Below the pieces are notes generated by a model. It did not search any database and had not been told where the DNA came from. It saw nothing but the letters and a program-made list of their open reading frames with translations. From CAYNND01 sp964398775 (lineage in GTDB: Bacteria; Patescibacteriota; Minisyncoccia; Phycocordibacterales; UBA2100), in contig CAYNND010000005.1 of NCBI GenBank assembly GCA_964398775.1, positions 1 to 64,000 of the forward strand: a DNA stretch of 64,000 bases, in the 5' to 3' direction. Shown here in pieces: positions 34,943-42,905 of the stretch. Positions within the stretch are counted from its first letter, which is position 1. Each line of letters opens with the position of its first letter. The position numbers were made by a program, and so were the translations under genes.

Positions 34943-35797
34943 TTATGGCTGAAATGTGAGAGTGCGTCGCTCTTTTCCGGTACCCGTGGTTATAGCGAAA
35001 GAACTGAGGTACTTCTGGTGCATGATGTCGAAAAAATGCATATCTGCAGTAAAAAGGTCGGTCACATCTTGTTCAAAAATAGTATCGTCTGATGCGAAAG
35101 TGTCATATTGTTCGCGTGCAGTATCATCAAACGTTACTGTTGTAAATATATAGCCCTTGGCACTTGCCTCTTTAAACAAAGCTACAACAGTAGGGTCAGC
35201 GCGAAGTGCTTCCCGCAAAGTCGTTGAGTCTGTTAGAATGAATTGAGCATCTTCATTCTGGATGTGTCCTGATATGCGTGGGAAATCTTTCAACGTGTAT
35301 GACTCTGGAACAGTTGAATCTCTCAAAATCCAGAATAAGCGAACTGCACCAGGAATGTCCATTGCTTTTCTGTAGAAAGTGGGGTCAGTGTATATTTTAT
35401 TTCGTGCATGCTCCGCATAGCGTCTCCCTATGTAAGCATTTCCAAACAAAAAGATAAAAAGTGAACTAACAAGGAGTGTCACTAACTGCCCAAGAGCATC
35501 TTCTGCACTCAAGAAAGCAATTGCGAGAAGTGCTTTGACAGCAAAGATACTTGCTCCGAGTGTACACAGCATCACCACTACATCAGCGAAACGCTGCTTA
35601 CGCGTGTCTTTTGCGGAGAGTCGTTCAAGCATGGATGCATAGGAAGGTGAAAATGTGTACGATGTGAATGCAATTGAATACGGCAAAATACTCTGCAGTT
35701 TGTGCATATCTATGTCAGCCATAGCTTTCCCCTCCATTACTAAAGATTGGTAGAATGTCTGTCTCTTTCTTGCTTCGTCAAGATCGTTATCTTGCAT
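34943..35797 (-). CDS. Membrane protein of unknown function
   Basis: The 284-residue protein has a hydrophilic N-terminal part (1-65), two membrane helices (about 72-92 and 102-122), and a large C-terminal cytoplasmic part (about 130-284) rich in Asp, Thr and Phe. I do not recognise a family. The TAGAAT -10 lies 5 bp before its ATG and overlaps the stop of the PaaX-like gene, so it has its own promoter although only 3 bp separate the genes. Confidence 0.6.
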   Translation of the reverse strand: MQDNDLDEARKRQTFYQSLVMEGKAMADIDMHKLQSILPYSIAFTSYTFSPSYASMLERLSAKDTRKQRFADVVVMLCTLGASIFAVKALLAIAFLSAEDALGQLVTLLVSSLFIFLFGNAYIGRRYAEHARNKIYTDPTFYRKAMDIPGAVRLFWILRDSTVPESYTLKDFPRISGHIQNEDAQFILTDSTTLREALRADPTVVALFKEASAKGYIFTTVTFDDTAREQYDTFASDDTIFEQDVTDLFTADMHFFDIMHQKYLSSFAITTGTGKERRTLTFQP

Positions 35798-35800
35798 GAT

Positions 35801-36391
35801 CTATTCTAGCTCAAATAGTGCAATGTACTGTTCAACGTTGTCGATATCTATAGCTACAAGATACCGTACATACTCCGAAGCATTAAAGAAATCACAAATT
35901 GATTTCACCTCTTCTGTGCATTCAAAAGGGTAAATATACACTGAGCGCTGATACACTTTAAAGCCTATATCTTCGAGTTTCTGACGGAATGAATTACGAG
36001 TCGTAGTCATTTCCTTCGGGAAGTCAAACATCACTACTCTCCATTTTTTATCCCACCTCTTCGGGGTTGCGACTGAAAGATCCCATATAGCCACTTCTGC
36101 CAGCTTCACTTTCCCTTCTTGAGTCAGCAAAATATAATACTCGTCGCCGCGCTCCTTTATTGCGATGCGGTTTTGCTCTTCAAGATACTTAATAGCTTTC
36201 CATATTCGATTACGCTCGAATCTATCTTGAGGTTTAAAATGGCTTATAACCTGCAATGCGTTAGCCTCAGCATGCGCAGAATCAAACTCAGCCTCAACGA
36301 GGCGAAGTATTGACTGAGCGAGCGATCCGCGCCCTGGTGTCCCAATGTGTCCAGTTACTGGACTCTGAGGGAGTACCTTTCTTTTCTTCAT
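35801..36391 (-). CDS. PaaX-like regulator with Cas2-fold domain
   Basis: The 196-residue protein has a winged-helix region (about 20-100) and a C-terminal ferredoxin-like domain (about 112-196) with KWRVVMFDFPKE, FRQKLEDIGFKVYQRSVYIYP and the strand YLVAIDID. This is the arrangement of PaaX-type repressors, whose C-terminal domain shares the Cas2 fold. No cas genes or CRISPR array are near, so a CRISPR role is unlikely. The target is unknown. TAGTCT at 36398-36403 lies 6 bp before the ATG. Confidence 0.7.
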   Translation of the reverse strand: MKKRKVLPQSPVTGHIGTPGRGSLAQSILRLVEAEFDSAHAEANALQVISHFKPQDRFERNRIWKAIKYLEEQNRIAIKERGDEYYILLTQEGKVKLAEVAIWDLSVATPKRWDKKWRVVMFDFPKEMTTTRNSFRQKLEDIGFKVYQRSVYIYPFECTEEVKSICDFFNASEYVRYLVAIDIDNVEQYIALFELE

Positions 36392-36496
36392 AACCTGAGA
36401 CTATCACTGCTTGCGTAATATTTCAAACGCTCAGTACTGGGCTGATATGCACATGAGGGATAGAATATACGACACATATCATGCTACTCTTAAAAA

Positions 36497-36967
36497 ATGA
36501 GTAAAAAACTCAGTGGGTTCACACTTATCGAGCTCCTTGTTGTTATAGCAATCATTGGTGTACTTTCTGCCGTAGTGCTTGCGTCTATGAATGCTTCGCG
36601 CGGCAAGGCGCGGTACACGCGCATCCTCGAAGATTTTCGCTCGATCGAGACTGCTGTTCGTCTTGCGTATGATGCAAATAAAGCTTACCCTACTGATGTT
36701 CTTTGGGGGGTCTTTCCTCCCGAGCTGACACAGTATTTGAGTCGATGGCCAAAACCGCCTTGTAGTGGCTGGACATATGATTATGAAAATTGGTCAGATG
36801 GACGCATCTATGTGACTGCACGAAATGCATCAAATGATGATGTGGTGTATTACTGTATTGAAGATGAAAGCGAAAATTGTCCAAATACAGCATCGGCACC
36901 AAGTTCGGGCTCGATAAATATAGTTACCGATTGGCCTGCAAAGGCAATTCAGTGTACAGAATTATAG
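36497..36967 (+). CDS. Type IV pilin-like protein with N-terminal methylation motif
   Basis: The 156-residue prepilin has the cleavage site SGFTLIELLVV near residues 6-16 and one hydrophobic helix, then a globular domain with four or more cysteines, two near residue 95-128 and one near the C-terminus. It is similar in the helix to the pilin at 5734-6231 and shares the DANKAYP stretch. TACTCT lies 6 bp before the ATG. Pilins of this type build fibres used for attachment or DNA uptake. Confidence 0.88.
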   Translation: MSKKLSGFTLIELLVVIAIIGVLSAVVLASMNASRGKARYTRILEDFRSIETAVRLAYDANKAYPTDVLWGVFPPELTQYLSRWPKPPCSGWTYDYENWSDGRIYVTARNASNDDVVYYCIEDESENCPNTASAPSSGSINIVTDWPAKAIQCTEL

Positions 36968-36977
36968 ATTTTTTGCG

Positions 36978-37538
36978 CTACTTTGCTACTGTTACGCGAG
37001 CTGGTCTGATTACTCTCCCCGAAAGCTCATATCCTGCACGCTGCACTTTTGCGATATGCCCAGCTGAAAATTCGGAATTTTCAATATCACCTGATGGGTC
37101 GTGTCGCATTGGGTCGAAGATTTCACCCACTTTCCCAAACGGCTTAATGCCATTTTCTTCGAGTACTTTTTTAAATTGAGTGTGGATGTACTCAATGCCA
37201 ATTCTCCAATTAGCATCAACCTTTTCCCATGCTGCTCCAGTAAAGGCTGCATCAAAGGCATCAAGCACGGGGAGCAGATCTTCTAGCAATCGTTCTTTCA
37301 CTATATCGCCAACTCGTGTTCGCTCCTCCGCAGCAGCTCTGTCTCTATTGACGACATCAGCTTTCATGCGCTGCCAGCCATCGAGATACTCTTGCTTCTC
37401 TTTCTCCAGTAACTTGATTCTATTGCGAAGCTTCTGGATGGCTGCTGCGCCAGCATCATCCTCATATACTACTTCGCTGTTTGTATCTCCTTGATCGTTG
37501 CTTTCGTTTGAATTTTTAGTATGTATATCGTCTGTCAT
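36978..37538 (-). CDS. grpE: Nucleotide exchange factor GrpE
   Basis: The 186-residue protein has an acidic N-terminal tail, a long coiled coil (about 30-90) and the C-terminal beta domain with IKPFGKVGEIFDPMRHDP and GYELSGRVIRPARVTVAK. It releases ADP from DnaK. The frame extends upstream to 37694, but TATACT at 37545-37550, 6 bp before ATG 37538, sets the start. It is divergent from the unknown gene at 37598 with 59 bp between the starts and lies 11 bp after the convergent pilin gene. Confidence 0.93.
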   Translation of the reverse strand: MTDDIHTKNSNESNDQGDTNSEVVYEDDAGAAAIQKLRNRIKLLEKEKQEYLDGWQRMKADVVNRDRAAAEERTRVGDIVKERLLEDLLPVLDAFDAAFTGAAWEKVDANWRIGIEYIHTQFKKVLEENGIKPFGKVGEIFDPMRHDPSGDIENSEFSAGHIAKVQRAGYELSGRVIRPARVTVAK

Positions 37539-37544
37539 TGCGTT

Positions 37545-37591
37545 AGTATAGGACATTGTTACCAAAAGAAAAGTGCCCGATATGGTATGCT
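37545..37591. promoter_or_regulatory. Divergent -10 elements for grpE and the unknown gene
   Basis: Minus strand TATACT (37545-37550) and + strand TATGCT (37586-37591) each stand exactly 6 bp before an ATG (37538 and 37598). They exclude the longer frames that overlap each other. Confidence 0.65.
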
Positions 37592-37597
37592 TTTGCA

Positions 37598-38458
37598 ATG
37601 GGAGAGGCTGAACAACACCATGAAGCAAGCCCATCTTCAGATCGTCGGTGGGTATCTCGTGAAGTCCCGGAGACTGGCAAAGAGCATTTTGCATCTCAAT
37701 ATGCGTTTGCTCAAAAAATCCATGAACGCACTGGAATGGATATGGACCAGTGCATCATGCGCTTTACTTCACTGATACGTGGCTACATGTATGTCCCAGT
37801 GCGCAATATTGTGAGAGGGAGACGTAGAAACAATATTCCCTTTGAGCGTCTGGTTGATGAAGCATATGCAGTGTACAAAAAAGGCTTCGACGCCTCAAAA
37901 GAAAAAGGGAATACTTCTATCCAATACGAGTCCACTGAAGAAGCTGTTGGTTGGAAGAGATTTGGGTGTTTTTCGTATGAAGTACTCTTCAGTAAACCAG
38001 GCCATGTAGTCCACCTACATTTCAATAACTATGAGTATGATGCAACCGCTTCCCCGCTCTCAGCAGCAAAACAAGCTCAACGTATACAAGAACTCACAGA
38101 CCTGTTTAGACACTTAAAAATGCATTACCCTCAGGTAACACATGTGGAGGGAAATTCATGGATATACAACTTAACTGGATATTGCTCACTACTTCCTGAT
38201 TCATATACGCGAAGCCTCGCGTCGATAGACGATACTCGTGACCTCTGGCAAACAGGTTCGATTTGGGGGCAGTTTGTTCGTGCAGACGGCTCACTCGATA
38301 CTCAACGCATGGAAATGCTCTTGAATGCAGCTGAATTAATCGTACCTTGCACACATGAGCTCGAGCTGTACAAGATGCTCAATGCAATACTTCCGCTAAA
38401 ACCACTCTCAGCACGCGGCTCCGTAAAAGATTTCTATGCTCACTACGGCATTGAGTAA
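37598..38458 (+). CDS. Soluble protein of unknown function
   Basis: The 286-residue product has no signal peptide or membrane helix. Its N-terminal third is helical with FTSLIRGYMYVPVRNIVRGRRR, and the middle part (about 120-200) is richer in beta strands (VVHLHFNNYEY, VEGNSWIYNL). The C-terminal part is helical. I do not recognise a family. The frame extends upstream to 37556, but the -10 spacing favours 37598. Confidence 0.65.
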   Translation: MGEAEQHHEASPSSDRRWVSREVPETGKEHFASQYAFAQKIHERTGMDMDQCIMRFTSLIRGYMYVPVRNIVRGRRRNNIPFERLVDEAYAVYKKGFDASKEKGNTSIQYESTEEAVGWKRFGCFSYEVLFSKPGHVVHLHFNNYEYDATASPLSAAKQAQRIQELTDLFRHLKMHYPQVTHVEGNSWIYNLTGYCSLLPDSYTRSLASIDDTRDLWQTGSIWGQFVRADGSLDTQRMEMLLNAAELIVPCTHELELYKMLNAILPLKPLSARGSVKDFYAHYGIE

Positions 38459-38500
38459 TTGCAATGCGCATTTTTGAGCTTATTGTCTTCATAATATATT

Positions 38501-38530
38501 GGGGTGAGGCACTGAGTTGTGCCGCACCCC
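38501..38530 (+). terminator. Hairpin after the 286-residue gene
   Basis: The stem GGGGTG-A-GGCAC pairs with GTGCC-G-CACCCC across a 6-nt loop, with one mismatch. Only a short T-containing tail (ATTGTTGTT) follows, so it is a plausible but weak terminator. Confidence 0.5.
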
Positions 38531-38538
38531 ATTGTTGT

Positions 38539-38712
38539 TCACCACTGAATTTGTAACCACACCTTGATAGTCGGCCAAATCAGTGGTTTACAATAGGACC
38601 AAAGTGACCGAAATACCCATCCCCAGAAGGCTACCGTAGCGATTACGGCAACAACTACGAATACAGTAAACGGCCAATCGATCTTTCTTCGCTTAGGTAC
38701 GTTTGTAGGCAT
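38539..38712 (-). CDS. 57-residue membrane protein
   Basis: ATG 38712 opens a frame for a short basic N-terminus (MPTNVPKRRKID) followed by one membrane helix at about residues 14-38 and a Trp-rich tail. A GTG at 38727 would add five residues. I do not recognise a family. The basic-then-hydrophobic design and isolation between terminators support a real gene, but evidence is limited. Confidence 0.45.
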   Translation of the reverse strand: MPTNVPKRRKIDWPFTVFVVVAVIATVAFWGWVFRSLWSYCKPLIWPTIKVWLQIQW

Positions 38713-38769
38713 CAGAACCTCATACACTACCTAGAATGAAAGCCTAACAAGTATATATCGACTTGCAAC

Positions 38770-38797
38770 AAAAAATACCCCGGGAGGGGTATTTTTT
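38770..38797 (-). terminator. Strong intrinsic terminator of the ribosomal operon
   Basis: A 12-bp perfect stem (AAAAAATACCCC with GGGGTATTTTTT, loop GGGA) ends in a T-run. It lies 8 bp after the rpsI stop and is symmetrical, so it may serve both strands. Confidence 0.9.
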
Positions 38798-38805
38798 GTA
38801 AGTAA

Positions 38806-39195
38806 TTAACGCTTTGACCATTGTGGCGATCGGCGCGCTTTCTTGAGACCAAACTTCTTTCGCTCCACAGCACGAGAGTCGCGAGTGAGGAAACCTTTTG
38901 CCTTCAAATCTGCGCGAAGCGAGACATCCATCTTAAGAAGTGCACGAGCTACACCAAGACGAATTGCCTCTGCTTGCGCTGATGGCCCACCACCTTTTGT
39001 CATCGCTGATATCTCAAGAGTTTGACCTTCAGCAGACGCAAGTGCGTTCATGCGCTGTACAGCAGTTTTAAAATATTCTTCAAACTTTCTACCATTTACA
39101 GTAAGAGTAGTTTTCTTAGCTGCAGGCACAATGCGAACACGTGCTGTAGCTGTTTTACGTCTTCCAATTCCTTCAAAATACTTTTCTTTTGTCAT
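38806..39195 (-). CDS. rpsI: Ribosomal protein uS9
   Basis: The 129-residue protein has the S9 signature GGGPSAQAEAIRLGVARAL and the basic C-terminus ending KKARRSPQWSKR, which reaches the P site of the 30S subunit. It follows rplM by 7 bp, the usual rplM-rpsI pairing, here joined to the end of the alpha operon. Confidence 0.96.
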   Translation of the reverse strand: MTKEKYFEGIGRRKTATARVRIVPAAKKTTLTVNGRKFEEYFKTAVQRMNALASAEGQTLEISAMTKGGGPSAQAEAIRLGVARALLKMDVSLRADLKAKGFLTRDSRAVERKKFGLKKARRSPQWSKR

Positions 39196-39202
39196 GGTAG
39201 TT

Positions 39203-39565
39203 CTATTTCTTAATAATGAGATTCTTCATTCGTTTTGTGCGGAGTGTATTTCTTGGAAGCATTCGAGAAACTGCAGTTCTCAAAACCTCATCATGACCAA
39301 ACTTTTCAATCATTCTGCGCATTGAGATATGTCGAAGTCCACCTGGGTATCCAGAGTACTTAACATATTGCTTCGTTCCTTCACGAGCATCTGGAATATC
39401 AAGCTCTGTTACGTTTTCAATTGTGACAGTTACTGGTGCTACGATTCTCTTCTCTGCGTCAACCCGGTCTTTCCCAAGTAGTAAAGATGCTATTTTACTA
39501 GCTGCACGTCCAAGGCGCATACCTTTCACGTCAACGACATGATTTTTTGTTTCTTGTGTTTTCAT
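39203..39565 (-). CDS. rplM: Ribosomal protein uL13, short form
   Basis: The 120-residue protein matches uL13 (VKGMRLGRAASKIASLLLGK, YSGYPGGLRHISMRRM, AVSRMLPRN). It is about 20 residues shorter than typical bacterial L13 (about 142): the C-terminal part after the MLPRNTL region is replaced by a short basic end. ATG 39565 lies 1 bp after the rplQ stop; the longer frame would overlap rplQ. Confidence 0.93.
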   Translation of the reverse strand: MKTQETKNHVVDVKGMRLGRAASKIASLLLGKDRVDAEKRIVAPVTVTIENVTELDIPDAREGTKQYVKYSGYPGGLRHISMRRMIEKFGHDEVLRTAVSRMLPRNTLRTKRMKNLIIKK

Positions 39566-39566
39566 G

Positions 39567-39920
39567 TTATACAAATTCAATTCGCGCCTCGTCATGAGCA
39601 ACATTAGTTGCTGTTCCGAGCTTGGTAATGCGTGTGTATCCACCTGCTCGCTTCTCATAGCGCGGTGCAATGGTTGCGTGAAGTTTCGCTACTGTCTCAT
39701 CATCGTTTCCAAGTCGAGCTGCAAGCAAGCGTCGTGAAGCAACTGTGTTCTTTTTGGCCGTTGTAACCATCTTCTCGATGTATGGACGAAGCTCTTTAGC
39801 CTTAGCTACTGTCGTTACGATAGCCTCCTCCTTTACGAGCGAACGCGCAAGAGAGCGCATAAGTGCAGTTCTCTGGTTTGTTGGTCGTCCGAAGTTTCTT
39901 GTTTTGTTGTGGTGTTTCAT
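39567..39920 (-). CDS. rplQ: Ribosomal protein bL17
   Basis: The 117-residue protein starts with the bL17 hallmark RNFGRPTNQRTALMRSLARSL and ends in EARIEFV. It lies directly after rpoA, as in most bacteria, and rplM follows it by 1 bp. Confidence 0.96.
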   Translation of the reverse strand: MKHHNKTRNFGRPTNQRTALMRSLARSLVKEEAIVTTVAKAKELRPYIEKMVTTAKKNTVASRRLLAARLGNDDETVAKLHATIAPRYEKRAGGYTRITKLGTATNVAHDEARIEFV

Positions 39921-39934
39921 AGGTCTAAACTAAA

Positions 39935-40903
39935 TTATGCTCGAAGTGAAATACCCTTGTCGTGCAGTACTTTCTTAATTTCCTGTACTCCCTTCTGTCC
40001 AAGGCCTTGTATTGCAAGAAGGTCCTCTTCGCGCTTTCTGACAAGACCGCCAAGTGTACGAATACCTGCCTCATCAACTACCGCAAAGACGCGCGGAGTA
40101 AGTCCAAGCTCTTCTACTCGCATCTTGAGGATTTCCATATCTCCTTGGAGCGGGATTTCCTCACGTGGCGCAGCTTTCTTAACCTCTACTTTTTCAACTG
40201 GAGCAAGTGTCTCCTCTTTGAAACCAATTATTGCCTTGAGCTGATGAATCATGATGTCAATTGATTGCTCAAGTGCTGCTCGTGGTGTGACAGTACCATC
40301 AGTCTCAACAGTAATCTTCAAGCGATTGAAGTCTGTTCTATCACCAACACGCATATTCTCAACTTCGTAGTTTACTCGGCGTATAGGAGAAAATGCTGCA
40401 TCAAGTGCGATTGCACCAATTTCAACACGATCTTTATGGATTATTTCCTTTGGAATAAAACCAATGTTTTTCTCAATAGTAGCCTCAATTTCAAGCTTCT
40501 TCTTTGATGCAACCTCGCAGATATACTGGTCAGGGTTTAAGACCTGTACTTGCCCAGGAACTTTGATATCCGCTGCAGTAACTTGCTTCTCTCCTGTGAT
40601 TGAGAGTGAGATGCGCTGGGGCTCTGCTCCGTCCATTTGAAAGCGTACTCTCTTCAAGTTCAAAAGCAAAGTGATAATGTCCTCCTTAACACCCTCAAGT
40701 GTTGAAAATTCATGTGTAACGCCTTCAATTTTGACGTTCGTGATCGCAACACCAGGAAGCGACGAAAGTATGATCCTTCGAAGTGAGTTACCGATAGTGT
40801 GTCCGTATCCTGGGAAAAAGCCGTCAATCTCAAAGACTGCTCGGTTACCTTCCTCTTTCACTGCTCGTGGCTTTGATGGGAGTACGATGTGGTGTTCTGA
40901 CAT
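39935..40903 (-). CDS. rpoA: RNA polymerase alpha subunit
   Basis: The 322-residue protein has the N-terminal assembly domain (GYGHTIGNSLRRIILSSLPG near 31) and the C-terminal helix-hairpin-helix domain (about 250-320: VEELGLTPRVFAVVDEAGI, IQGLGQKGVQEIKKVL). An acidic-basic linker with EKVEVKKAAP separates them. The frame begins at a TTG (40915), but ATG 40903 gives the usual N-terminus. It lies between rpsD and rplQ. Confidence 0.96.
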   Translation of the reverse strand: MSEHHIVLPSKPRAVKEEGNRAVFEIDGFFPGYGHTIGNSLRRIILSSLPGVAITNVKIEGVTHEFSTLEGVKEDIITLLLNLKRVRFQMDGAEPQRISLSITGEKQVTAADIKVPGQVQVLNPDQYICEVASKKKLEIEATIEKNIGFIPKEIIHKDRVEIGAIALDAAFSPIRRVNYEVENMRVGDRTDFNRLKITVETDGTVTPRAALEQSIDIMIHQLKAIIGFKEETLAPVEKVEVKKAAPREEIPLQGDMEILKMRVEELGLTPRVFAVVDEAGIRTLGGLVRKREEDLLAIQGLGQKGVQEIKKVLHDKGISLRA

Positions 40904-40938
40904 ACGTGTATACAATTAAACTAAGTAAAAAGACACTA

Positions 40939-41535
40939 CTATCGGGTGTAGAACTCGAAGATCATTGCTAGGTCAAACATTGACTCGCTACTCTTGAACA
41001 CTGGGATTGTAGCAATCGTTGCCTCTTTTTTGTCCGTATCAACTGTGAACCATGAAGCTGGATGTGTCCAATCAGCATTCTGGAAAAGTACCCCATCCTT
41101 ACTTCCAAGTCGTACCCCAACTACATCTGAAACCTTTAATGCCTGTGATGGCGTTGTGATGCGTCGTCCGTTGATAGTTATGTGACCGTGTGCAACCATC
41201 TGTCGTGCCATGCGGCGAGTTTTAGCGAGTCCAATTCGGTAAATTGCGTTGTCGGCTCGCATTTCAAGCGCAGCGAACAATGCCGCAGGTGAATCTTTTG
41301 CTGTAATAGTTTGGTGGATATACTTTTGAAGTTGCTTCTCAGTAATTCCGTATGCAAAACGTACTTTCTGCTTTTCTTTAAATTGCTTTCCATAATCAGA
41401 AAGTGTTGCTGGTCGCTTCCCTCGCTTACTGTTTTTCGATCGTGCTTCTGAAACAGCAAACTTCTGTGTCTGTGTTTTCTCGAAGATTGGTGCTCCGAGT
41501 CTTTTTGCCAATTTGAATCGTGGTCCAAGTTTCAT
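40939..41535 (-). CDS. rpsD: Ribosomal protein uS4
   Basis: The 198-residue protein binds 16S rRNA early in assembly. The S4 RNA-binding domain is at about 88-150 (RRMARQMVAHGHITINGRRI), and the N-terminal segment LGPRFKLAKRLG lacks zinc-binding cysteines, so it is the zinc-free form. It follows rpsK by 20 bp. Confidence 0.96.
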   Translation of the reverse strand: MKLGPRFKLAKRLGAPIFEKTQTQKFAVSEARSKNSKRGKRPATLSDYGKQFKEKQKVRFAYGITEKQLQKYIHQTITAKDSPAALFAALEMRADNAIYRIGLAKTRRMARQMVAHGHITINGRRITTPSQALKVSDVVGVRLGSKDGVLFQNADWTHPASWFTVDTDKKEATIATIPVFKSSESMFDLAMIFEFYTR

Positions 41536-41555
41536 AGTAGTTCTTTCTTATGGGA

Positions 41556-41990
41556 TTAGATGCGTCGTGGTTTTGGTGCTCGGGGACCATTGTGTGGGAC
41601 CGGAGTATCATCGACAATCTTTGTAATACCAATACCTTTTCCTGCAAATGAGCGAAGTGCAGACTCACGTCCTGATCCTACGCCACGGATAACTACAGAA
41701 ACATCCTTAACTCCCATGAGTTGCGCTTTCTCACCAATAAGCTCTCCAACCTTAGCTGCAGCAAACGGTGTGCCTTTCTTTGCGCCCGCAAAGCCGAGTG
41801 CGCCAGATGATGACCACATGACAACGTTGCCGTTTTCATCAGTCAAAGCAACCTTAGTGTTGTTGTAAGTAGCCTGAATTGTAAGAATACCGCGAACGAT
41901 TTTCTTTGCGCCAGCTTTTGAAAGTGCACGTGATCGAAGTTCTCGGTCAACGCCCTTACCTGTCTGCTTAATGATTCTTTTCTTTCCCAT
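41556..41990 (-). CDS. rpsK: Ribosomal protein uS11
   Basis: The 144-residue protein has the S11 features ILTIQATYNNTKVALTDENG and the C-terminal DDTPVPHNGPRAPKPRRI. It lies in the 30S platform. The N-terminal 20 residues form a basic extension. It follows rpsM. Confidence 0.96.
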   Translation of the reverse strand: MGKKRIIKQTGKGVDRELRSRALSKAGAKKIVRGILTIQATYNNTKVALTDENGNVVMWSSSGALGFAGAKKGTPFAAAKVGELIGEKAQLMGVKDVSVVIRGVGSGRESALRSFAGKGIGITKIVDDTPVPHNGPRAPKPRRI

Positions 41991-42075
41991 ATGTGTTTAA
42001 ACTTTTTTGTTTTGGCTTGCTTCGGCACCGTTTCAGCCCTATGGATGCCTGTTATTAATATACGAACAAAATTGA

Positions 42076-42456
42076 CTATGTCTTTTCGAGCTTTCGTCGA
42101 CCACTTGTCATCGTCTTTCTGACGTTTCCACGAATGGTTCTATTGTTTGTACGGGTCGTCTGACCGTGTACCGGGAGCTTCTTTGCATGTCTATCACCTC
42201 TCCACGCTTTAATTTCTTTCAATCGTTTTATGTTTGCTGATATTTCGCGTCGAAGGTTACCCTCGATTGAGCGTGATTCAACTTCTGTGCGTATCGCGTT
42301 TTCCTGATCAGTCGTGAGATCCTTTGGTCGAGCACCAAAATCTACTTTCACTTTTGAAAGTATCTTATGTGCGAGTGGGCGTCCGATACCGTAGACTGCT
42401 GTGAGTCCGATCTCGATTCGCTTCTCTTCTGGAATGTTTACACCTGCGATACGCAT
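42076..42456 (-). CDS. rpsM: Ribosomal protein uS13
   Basis: The 126-residue protein begins MRIAGVNIPEEKRIEIGLTA and has the helix-hairpin-helix stretch VYGIGRPLAHKIL and the basic tail HGQTTRTNNRTIRGN. It contacts the P-site tRNA. The family consensus has a slightly different tail (GQRTKTNARTRKG), so this is a diverged version. Confidence 0.96.
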   Translation of the reverse strand: MRIAGVNIPEEKRIEIGLTAVYGIGRPLAHKILSKVKVDFGARPKDLTTDQENAIRTEVESRSIEGNLRREISANIKRLKEIKAWRGDRHAKKLPVHGQTTRTNNRTIRGNVRKTMTSGRRKLEKT

Positions 42457-42484
42457 ACGATTGCTTCGTTATATAAATAATAAA

Positions 42485-42598
42485 TTAACCTTGTCGCTGT
42501 TTGTGTCTTGGATTTTTGCAAACTATCTGTATTGCACCTCGTCGGCGTACGGTCTTGCAGTCTTTGCATCGTGGTTTTATTGAAGCTTTTACTTTCAT
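42485..42598 (-). CDS. rpmJ: Ribosomal protein bL36
   Basis: The 37-residue frame begins MKVKASIKPRCKDCKTVRRRG and ends KQRQG. The four zinc ligands are C11, C14, C27 and H32. It is too short for a usual gene length cut-off but lies in its standard place between infA and rpsM, 5 bp after infA. Confidence 0.95.
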   Translation of the reverse strand: MKVKASIKPRCKDCKTVRRRGAIQIVCKNPRHKQRQG

Positions 42599-42603
42599 AG
42601 AAA

Positions 42604-42819
42604 TTACATACGACGAGTAATACGTGCTCTTCCGCCATAGGAGTCGAGTTGAATCTCAACCTTATCGCCAACGAGCACTTTGATGCGATTGAAGCGCATC
42701 TTTCCTGCTAGGTACGCGAGAACCTGTGTATCTTCTCCATCGAGAGTTACACGAAAGAGTGTATTCGGCAAAGCCTCGTCTACAACTCCAGTTCTCAATA
42801 ATTCTTTGTTCGTACTCAC
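42604..42819 (-). CDS. infA: Translation initiation factor IF-1
   Basis: The 71-residue OB-fold protein has the IF-1 landmarks VVDEALPNTLFRVTLDG, LAYLAGKMRFNRIKVLVGD and ends in RARITRRM. The start is a GTG at 42817-42819. It is the first gene of the operon that carries rpmJ, rpsM, rpsK, rpsD, rpoA, rplQ, rplM and rpsI, and its promoter is the only near-perfect -35/-10 pair seen in the window. Confidence 0.96.
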   Translation of the reverse strand: MSTNKELLRTGVVDEALPNTLFRVTLDGEDTQVLAYLAGKMRFNRIKVLVGDKVEIQLDSYGGRARITRRM

Positions 42820-42861
42820 AGGTAAAAATGTGCATTACATAACCATGCACAAGTGGGGGGT

Positions 42862-42890
42862 ATATTACCAGAGAGCCTATATACTGTCAA
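42862..42890 (-). promoter_or_regulatory. Consensus promoter of the infA ribosomal operon
   Basis: On the minus strand TTGACA (42885-42890), a 17-bp spacer and TAATAT (42862-42867) form a near-consensus sigma70 promoter. The start would be near 42855, giving a leader of about 35 nt before the infA GTG. No Shine-Dalgarno sequence is obvious in that leader. Confidence 0.8.
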
Positions 42891-42905
42891 ACCGCAGTGT
42901 CCCTA

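Noticed and set aside
35801..36391. Possible CRISPR-Cas system suggested by the Cas2-like domain
   Set aside because: No repeat-spacer array and no cas1 or effector gene is seen; the winged-helix fusion fits PaaX-type proteins.
37539..37694. Upstream extension of grpE to 37694
   Set aside because: It crosses the divergent gene start at 37598 and both promoters, and the extension is not GrpE-like.
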